Positions 1 to 4,140 of a stretch of DNA of 5,590 nucleotides are shown here, piece by piece (position 1 is the stretch's first letter; each line of letters starts with the position of its first letter). The DNA is taken from the NCBI GenBank assembly GCA_027593305.1, contig JAQCJA010000335.1:1-5590 (forward strand), in the 5' to 3' direction. A program made the position numbers and the translations under genes. This stretch comes from a bacterium. Lineage in GTDB: Bacteria > Latescibacterota > UBA2968 > UBA8231. Below the pieces are notes generated by a model, which did not search any database, was not told where the DNA came from, and saw nothing but the letters and a program-made list of their open reading frames with translations.

Positions 1-534
1 CGTCAGGTAGTCGGTGAGATACGTGTCCTGCGCCACGTCGGCATCGATCAGGGGTTCGATCGACCAGGGGCTGAAGTAGCCGCCCTGTCCGGGAGAGCCC
101 ATGTGGCAACCGCCGACGTTGACGTCGAAGCCATGATCCTGGGGCAGATGCCCCTCGCCGCCGAGATGCCACTTGCCGATGTGCCACGTGGCGTAACCAC
201 CGTCACGCAGGGCGGATGCCAGGGACGTCTCCGTGCCCGGCAGTTCGCGCCGGTAGGGCACGTCAATGACGCGCCCCCGCGGGGCGGGGCGGGCATCACC
301 CCAGTGGATCCAGTCCGTGATGCCCACCGTCGCCGGATACTTGCCGGTGAGCAGGCTTGCCCGTGTCGGGGAACAGACGGGGCAAGCGGCGTAGGCATCG
401 GTGAAACGCATGCCGTCGGCGCAGAGGCTGTCGATACGGGGCGTTTCGTAATACTCCGAGCCACAACAGGATAGATCCGTCCATCCCATATCATCGATCA
501 GGATGAACAGGATATTCGGCTGCGTGGTAGTCAC
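1..534 (-). CDS. Type I sulfatase (arylsulfatase A-like), N-terminal part, truncated by window edge
   Basis: Formylglycine-dependent sulfatase that hydrolyses sulfate esters, here probably on a sugar. Read from a GTG at 534-532, the 178 visible residues are open to the window edge. The N-terminal strand ILFILIDDMGW supplies the calcium-binding pair Asp14-Asp15. CSPTRASLLTG (residues 54-64) is the signature C-x-P-x-R, with Cys54 the residue oxidised to formylglycine and Arg58 its partner. GKWHLG (120-125) gives the active-site Lys121 and His123. NVGGCHMGSP (139-148) and YLTDYLT (172-178) are also typical of the family. Text around GITDWI and the GGCHMGSP block recalls SulfAtlas subfamily S1_16, but I hold that loosely and the substrate is unknown. 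The GTG start is supported by a perfect AGGAGG and overlaps the kinase stop. No signal peptide precedes the first strand, so the enzyme looks cytoplasmic, unlike most polysaccharide sulfatases. The C-terminal two thirds lie outside the window. Confidence 0.95.
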   Translation of the reverse strand, partial: MTTTQPNILFILIDDMGWTDLSCCGSEYYETPRIDSLCADGMRFTDAYAACPVCSPTRASLLTGKYPATVGITDWIHWGDARPAPRGRVIDVPYRRELPGTETSLASALRDGGYATWHIGKWHLGGEGHLPQDHGFDVNVGGCHMGSPGQGGYFSPWSIEPLIDADVAQDTYLTDYLT

Positions 535-1490
535 GGCGACCTCCTGCGACCGTGGTCGAGCAACGCCTGGATGCGCGCCAGCGTCGGCAGGGCGTCGCCG
601 AAGTGGCCGACGGCGGTCACAGCGAGGGCCCCGGCGGCGTTGGCGAAGGCACCGATGCGGGGCGGATCCCATCCTGCCAGATAACCGACGGTCATCGCCG
701 CGGCATGGCAGTCGCCGGCGCCGGTGACTTCGACGACGTCGACCTCGTACCCGGGGCAGTGAACGGGATGAGCATCCCCCTCGGCGAGCATGACACAGCC
801 CTGCGCCGCCAGGGTGACGGCCACCAGTTTCGGCCCCCGGGCGCGCAATTCACGGGCCGCATCCTCCGGATTCTGTTTGCCCGTGATGACCGTAGCCTCC
901 GCCAGGGTTGGCATCACGAGATCGGCGCAGGCGACGGCTTCTTCGAAGGCGGCAGCCGCCTCCGTGCCACCCGGAATGGTGCGGATGTTGGGGTCGAAGG
1001 AGACAACAACGCCGAGATCGCGGGCGGTGGTGATGGCATGCCGCGCCGTCTCCCGGGCGGAGGGGCTGATCTGCATGACCGTGCCGGGAACGTGCAGGGC
1101 GGCAGCGGTGGCCAGACGGCCGGCATCGATGTCCCCTGGTTCGAGGGTGGTGGCGGCAGAATCACGACGGTGGAACAACAGCTTTGTGCGCCCATCGGTG
1201 ACGGCGTGAAAACAGAGGCCGATCTGTCGGCCCGCTACGCGACGCACCCCGGATACATCCACCCCTTCGTGCGTCAGGGCGTCGACCATGAACTCACTGA
1301 AGCAGTCATCCCCGACACGCGTGATGAGTGCCGCCTGCCGGCCACAGCGCACGGCAGCGGCGGCATAGGTAGCGGGACCGCCGCCGGCATACTGGCGCCA
1401 GCGCCGGGCACCATCGGTGGTAGCCGCATCAGGAGCGGCAAGGAACTCCACGAGGGCCTCGCCCAGGGAAAGGATCGGACTATCAGACAT
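531..1490 (-). CDS. PfkB/ribokinase-family sugar kinase, 2-keto-3-deoxygluconate kinase-like
   Basis: ATP-dependent sugar or sugar-acid kinase of the PfkB family, 319 residues, the usual length. The N-terminal motif GGGPATYAAAA (36-46) matches PfkB signature 1, except that the usual Asn is Thr41. The C-terminal signature is EVTGAGD (254-260), with the GAGD anion hole and catalytic base Asp260; the usual Asp at the start of the motif is Glu254. FHRRDSAA (106-113) and DPNIR (166-170) resemble 2-keto-3-deoxygluconate kinases (typical YYRxxSAA and DPNxR), so a keto-deoxy acid or related hexose derivative is the best substrate guess; fructokinase-like or IolC-like activity cannot be excluded. I chose the ATG at 1490-1488, directly before the first strand (ILSLGEALVEF). 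Upstream in-frame ATGs at 1604 and 1610 would add about 40 residues unlike the family and would overlap the divergent gene's start. No good ribosome binding site precedes this ATG. It is the first gene of a two-gene unit with the sulfatase, so the kinase may act on the desulfated product. Confidence 0.93.
   Translation of the reverse strand: MSDSPILSLGEALVEFLAAPDAATTDGARRWRQYAGGGPATYAAAAVRCGRQAALITRVGDDCFSEFMVDALTHEGVDVSGVRRVAGRQIGLCFHAVTDGRTKLLFHRRDSAATTLEPGDIDAGRLATAAALHVPGTVMQISPSARETARHAITTARDLGVVVSFDPNIRTIPGGTEAAAAFEEAVACADLVMPTLAEATVITGKQNPEDAARELRARGPKLVAVTLAAQGCVMLAEGDAHPVHCPGYEVDVVEVTGAGDCHAAAMTVGYLAGWDPPRIGAFANAAGALAVTAVGHFGDALPTLARIQALLDHGRRRSP
540..545 (-). promoter_or_regulatory. 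Ribosome binding site of the sulfatase
   Basis: A perfect AGGAGG on the minus strand lies inside the last codons of the kinase, five bases before the GTG of the sulfatase. It fixes this GTG as the start, since there is no ATG in the right place. The ribosome finishing the kinase would stop within the same four bases (GTGA), so translational coupling is likely. Confidence 0.8.
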
Positions 1491-1497
1491 GCACGAG

Positions 1498-1525
1498 AAT
1501 GTAGCCCCTGACCCCGGATCGCCAA
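1498..1525 (-). promoter_or_regulatory. Possible sigma70-type promoter for the kinase-sulfatase unit
   Basis: On the minus strand, TTGGCG (1525-1520) and TACATT (1503-1498) are 16 bases apart, each matching four of six consensus bases. Transcription would begin about seven bases after the -10 box, at or next to the kinase ATG at 1490. The mRNA would then be leaderless or nearly so, which fits the absence of a Shine-Dalgarno sequence. Short matches like these arise by chance, so this is a suggestion only. Confidence 0.3.
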
Positions 1526-1544
1526 CAGGGCGGGCCCCGTGTGG

Positions 1545-1573
1545 TTGCCGGCAGGCGACTCCGGTGCTACCAT
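1545..1573 (+). promoter_or_regulatory. Probable sigma70-type promoter with extended -10 for the rightward genes
   Basis: TTGCCG (1545-1550), a 17-base spacer and TACCAT (1568-1573) each match four of six consensus bases. A TG one base before the -10 box (1565-1566) makes it an extended -10. Transcription would start near 1580, giving a leader of about 23 bases that contains the AAGGAG ribosome binding site of the next gene. Spacing and position are both good. The match is still not strong enough to be certain, and a non-sigma70 organism would make it meaningless. Confidence 0.42.
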
Positions 1574-1588
1574 GGCCGGCAAAGACAA

Positions 1589-1594
1589 AAGGAG
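1589..1594 (+). promoter_or_regulatory. Ribosome binding site of the TIM-barrel gene
   Basis: AAGGAG stands eight bases before the ATG at 1603. This decides between two nearby ATGs: the second, at 1609, would be 14 bases away. It also rules out the longer open frame reaching upstream to 1417, which would run through the kinase gene on the other strand. Confidence 0.8.
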
Positions 1595-1602
1595 CTTCGG
1601 TC

Positions 1603-2418
1603 ATGAGCATGGATCAGGCGCAGTTCGCAGGACTGACAGTGAGCCGTTTCATCATTGGCGGCAATCCTTTCAGCACCGTGTCACATCAGGGCCAGGCGCG
1701 CGATCTGGAGATGCGCTCGTGGTATACAACGGCGCGCATCAAGGCGACCCTGGGCGATGCCGAGGCCCATGGCGTGACGACCTTTCTCGGGCGCGCCGAC
1801 AACCATGTCATCCGCATGTTGTGCGAGTACCGCGATGAAGGCGGTGGCATCCAGTGGATCGCGCAGACCACACCGGAACTGGCCAGCATCGAGCGCTCCG
1901 TGAGTCGCGCTCTGGGCGGCGGCGCCAATGCGATCTTCGTACACGGCGGTCAGACGGACCAGATGCTCGCCCAGGGGGACCTCGGCAAGCTGCCGGATAT
2001 CATGCAGCGGATTCGTGATGCGGGCCTGCCGGCGGGCATTGCCGGACACAACCCGGACGTGCACCGCTGGGCGGAAGACCATCTGGATCTGGATTTCTAC
2101 ATGTGCTGCTACTACAACCCGTCGCGGCGGGACGAAAAAGCAGAGCGGGATGCCGCCGATCAGGAGACCTATCGCGACGAGGATCGGCAGATCATGGCGC
2201 AACTGATTCAGCGCCTGCAGCGTCCGGCGATTCACTACAAGATCATGGCGGCAGGCCGCAACGACCCGGAAGAAGCCTTTGCCTTTGCCGCCGCACACCT
2301 GCGCGCCAACGATGCCGTCTGCGTCGGGGTGCACACCAAAGACAATCCCGACATGGTGCGCGAAAATGTTGCGCGGCTGCAGCGGTGTCTGGCTGAGGCG
2401 GCGAAAAAGGCAGCATGA
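1603..2418 (+). CDS. Conserved TIM-barrel protein of unknown function
   Basis: I recognise the family type, opening with an IGGNPFS motif and found in planctomycete-like genomes, but know no proven function. The 271 residues divide into eight strand-like segments in the order of a TIM barrel: 16-23 (FIIGGNPF), 59-65, 83-89 (IQWIAQT), 110-116 (IFVHGG), 144-151 (AGIAGHNP), 163-173 (DFYMCCYYNP region), 209-219 (HYKIMAAGR region) and 238-251. Polar residues at strand ends, the usual active-site position, include Asn21, His114, His149, Asn150, Asn172, Lys213 and His244. Lys213 in YKIMAAGR is a candidate catalytic lysine. The fold resembles aldo/keto reductases or class I aldolases, but the Asp-Tyr-Lys-His tetrad of aldo/keto reductases is not evident. 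No signal peptide is visible, so it is cytoplasmic. Its TGA overlaps the ATG of the next gene (ATGA), which argues for coupled expression with the propeller lipoprotein. Isomerase, aldolase or lyase activity on a sugar derivative is only a guess. Confidence 0.88.
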   Translation: MSMDQAQFAGLTVSRFIIGGNPFSTVSHQGQARDLEMRSWYTTARIKATLGDAEAHGVTTFLGRADNHVIRMLCEYRDEGGGIQWIAQTTPELASIERSVSRALGGGANAIFVHGGQTDQMLAQGDLGKLPDIMQRIRDAGLPAGIAGHNPDVHRWAEDHLDLDFYMCCYYNPSRRDEKAERDAADQETYRDEDRQIMAQLIQRLQRPAIHYKIMAAGRNDPEEAFAFAAAHLRANDAVCVGVHTKDNPDMVRENVARLQRCLAEAAKKAA

Positions 2419-3575
2419 GGGGAAGAGTCTTTCTGCTTGCCGCAATCGCCCTGACCCAGGCTTGTTCCTACCCAGGGCAATCCAATCCGGCGATACCGTC
2501 GGGAACGCCACGCTGGAGCCATCGGGCCGGTGGCCAGGTATGGTCAGATCTGACCCTGGTCAACAAGGTGCTCTACTTCGGCTGCGACGATGGCTCGATT
2601 ACCGCGTTGGATGTGCGTTCGCAAAAGGTGCGCTGGCAGTATCGGACGGACGGTCGTGTCAGGTCAGCCGTCACCGTCGCTCAAGATGCAGTGTTCGCCG
2701 CCAGTGACGATGGCTTTGCCTATGCACTCGAACGATCATCGGGTGTCCTGCGTTGGGGTGTCGATGTGGGCCGCACGGCGCCCCCGAGAATCCTGCCTGC
2801 CCCAAGCCCAACGTATGAATACGACTATCTGCAATCAGCACCCGTGTATGCAGATGGCACAGTATTCGTCGGCAGCCCCGACGGGCAGCTCTACGCCATC
2901 GATGCAGAGGCAGGCGCGGTACGCTGGCGCTTCCGCACGGCAGGAAAGGTGCGTTCCACCCCGGTTGTGCGGGACGGCACGGTCTACTTCGGCAGCTGGG
3001 ATGGTCACGTATATGCCGTAGACGCGACCAGCGGGACAAAACGGTGGAGTTACGATACGGGCGGCATCGTGCAAGGCTCGCCGACGATCTCTGACGGCCT
3101 GCTCTACGTTGGCAGCCGCGCGGCGAGCCTGTTTGCTCTCGACATCCACACGGGAAGGCTCGTGTGGCAGCATTCCCTGGCGGACGGTTCGTGGGTGGAA
3201 TCGTCGCCAGTGGTTGAAGCAGGCGTGCTCTACGTCGGCACGTCCGATGCGCGAAAGCTACTGGCACTGGCAGCCGACATCGGCAAGGTGAAGTGGCAAT
3301 TTGACACGGGCGGCTGGTCCTGGTCGACCCCCCGGCTCACGAAGGGCACCATTTACATCGGCAGCATCAGCGCCTACCCGTACTACTTCGACGACATCGA
3401 GCTGATGCGGGGGCTCCATGCCGTTGCCGCAGATTCGGGTGCGGAGATATGGCGCCTGATTCCGGAAGCTGTGGACGGCTACATAACCGGGGGTTTTTTC
3501 TCCCGTGTGCAGGTGGCGGATGGTGTCGTCTACGCTGCAGCCATCGACGGTACGATCTACGCCATCCAGCAGTAG
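2415..3575 (+). CDS. Lipoprotein with eight-bladed PQQ/BamB-like beta-propeller
   Basis: A 386-residue envelope protein. Residues 1-17 form a signal peptide: Arg2 and Arg4, a hydrophobic core FLLAAIAL, and LTQAC ending at Cys17. That fits the permissive lipobox, although Leu is at -4 rather than -3. The rest is repeats with the pattern Y-[FV]-G-S-x-D-G...A-[IL]-D...G...W, starting at residues 54, 94, 151, 191, 231, 273, 314 and 373, mostly 40 residues apart. The last blade has only its first strands and is probably closed by the N-terminal PRWSHR (32-37), giving eight blades as in BamB and quinoprotein dehydrogenases. Two insertions enlarge blades: Pro/Tyr-rich residues 121-140 and aromatic residues 320-333. 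There are no signs of a quinoprotein dehydrogenase catalytic domain or haem motif, so a scaffold or binding role is more likely than redox catalysis. BamB itself is possible, but its genes usually sit beside der or hisS, not in this setting. The ATG overlaps the previous stop and has only a weak AAGG four bases upstream, suggesting translation by coupling. Confidence 0.93.
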   Translation: MRGRVFLLAAIALTQACSYPGQSNPAIPSGTPRWSHRAGGQVWSDLTLVNKVLYFGCDDGSITALDVRSQKVRWQYRTDGRVRSAVTVAQDAVFAASDDGFAYALERSSGVLRWGVDVGRTAPPRILPAPSPTYEYDYLQSAPVYADGTVFVGSPDGQLYAIDAEAGAVRWRFRTAGKVRSTPVVRDGTVYFGSWDGHVYAVDATSGTKRWSYDTGGIVQGSPTISDGLLYVGSRAASLFALDIHTGRLVWQHSLADGSWVESSPVVEAGVLYVGTSDARKLLALAADIGKVKWQFDTGGWSWSTPRLTKGTIYIGSISAYPYYFDDIELMRGLHAVAADSGAEIWRLIPEAVDGYITGGFFSRVQVADGVVYAAAIDGTIYAIQQ

Positions 3576-3607
3576 TGGCATTCCTGATCCCATCCTCGGA
3601 CTTCACC

Positions 3608-3612
3608 AAGGA
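3608..3612 (+). promoter_or_regulatory. Ribosome binding site of the CoA-binding protein gene
   Basis: AAGGA lies seven bases before the ATG at 3620. It supports this start over the longer open frame, which extends upstream to 3449 inside the propeller gene. The 44-base gap 3576-3619 shows no hairpin followed by T residues, so transcription may continue from the lipoprotein gene. Confidence 0.65.
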
Positions 3613-3619
3613 ACTTCTC

Positions 3620-4027
3620 ATGTCCCGATCCATTGAGTCGATCATCGATGACTTTCTCACGTGTGGGCCCTACGCCGTCGTGGGTGCCTCCAGGGACCGC
3701 GCCAAATACGGCAACAAAGTTCTGCGGGCCTATCAACAGCGACAGGTGAAGGTCTACGCCGTCAATCCCGCCGCCACCGAGATCGAAGGGCAGGCAGCGT
3801 ATCCCGACCTGCGCTCACTTCCTGAGACGCCGCGGGGCATCTCGCTCATCACTCCGCCCCGTGTGACGGAGATCGTCATCGCCGAGGCGATCGAACTGGG
3901 TGTGGCCTTCGCCTGGATGCAGCCGGGCGCCGAGAGCCCCGTCGCCATCGAGCGGGCTGCAGCGGCTGGCATGGAGGTCATCGCCGACGGCAGCTGCTTC
4001 CTGGTCGTGTCCGGTTACCACGAGTAG
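3620..4027 (+). CDS. CoA-binding domain protein (CoA_binding_2, YccU-like)
   Basis: A 135-residue single-domain Rossmann-fold protein of the CoA-binding family, the normal length for its stand-alone members. Landmarks in order: AVVGAS (19-24), the nucleotide-binding loop; KYGNKV (29-34); VYAVNP (45-50) ending the second strand; EGQAAYPDLRSLPE (56-69); ITPP (77-80); WMQPGAES (99-106), the best family signature; and a late Cys126 in the DGSCFLV segment. The domain resembles the CoA-binding part of succinyl-CoA synthetase alpha and ADP-forming acyl-CoA synthetases, but there is no ligase or ATP-grasp part, so it is probably a CoA or nucleotide binder, not an enzyme in itself. Its cellular role is not established. 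No signal peptide or membrane segment is visible. It follows the lipoprotein gene by 44 bases on the same strand and precedes the glycosidase by 113 bases; nothing visible links it to sugar metabolism, so it may be a bystander. Confidence 0.93.
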   Translation: MSRSIESIIDDFLTCGPYAVVGASRDRAKYGNKVLRAYQQRQVKVYAVNPAATEIEGQAAYPDLRSLPETPRGISLITPPRVTEIVIAEAIELGVAFAWMQPGAESPVAIERAAAAGMEVIADGSCFLVVSGYHE

Positions 4028-4126
4028 TCCGGGGCGCCGGATCGCCGCTCTTGACCGGCTGCAGACGAACCCCTTATCTGTCCGACACTCGGTCCGATCC
4101 GCGTAATCTGCGCTGGTACGCGACCT

Positions 4127-4131
4127 GGAGG
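4127..4131 (+). promoter_or_regulatory. Ribosome binding site before the glycosidase, serving two competing starts
   Basis: GGAGG lies five bases before an ATG at 4137 and nine bases before a GTG at 4141. Both spacings are workable. The ATG has the better codon, but its frame ends at a TGA at 4359-4361. The GTG opens the frame that encodes the recognisable glycosidase. This site shows where translation begins but leaves the frame question open. Confidence 0.65.
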
Positions 4132-4140
4132 TGACCATGA

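Noticed and set aside
552..1511. Open frame of 319 codons on the plus strand opposite the kinase
   Set aside because: It mirrors the kinase gene codon by codon and has no family motifs; the minus strand carries complete PfkB signatures.
1491..1610. N-terminal extension of the kinase to ATG 1610 or 1604
   Set aside because: About 40 extra residues unlike PfkB kinases and unlike a signal peptide, overlapping the promoter, ribosome binding site and first codons of the divergent gene.
1681..2511. 276-codon minus-strand open frame opposite the TIM-barrel gene
   Set aside because: Antisense shadow; the plus strand has a good ribosome binding site and a coherent eight-strand pattern.
2415..3575. 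Naming the propeller lipoprotein bamB
   Set aside because: The fold and lipobox are BamB-like, but the gene context is not, and many PQQ-like propeller lipoproteins in these lineages have other roles.
4028..4126. Terminator or promoter between the CoA-binding gene and the glycosidase
   Set aside because: The GCCGG/CCGGC pairing has a short stem and long loop with no T tract. TTGACC at 4051 is a fair -35 box, but TTATCT 17 bases later matches the -10 consensus at only two positions.
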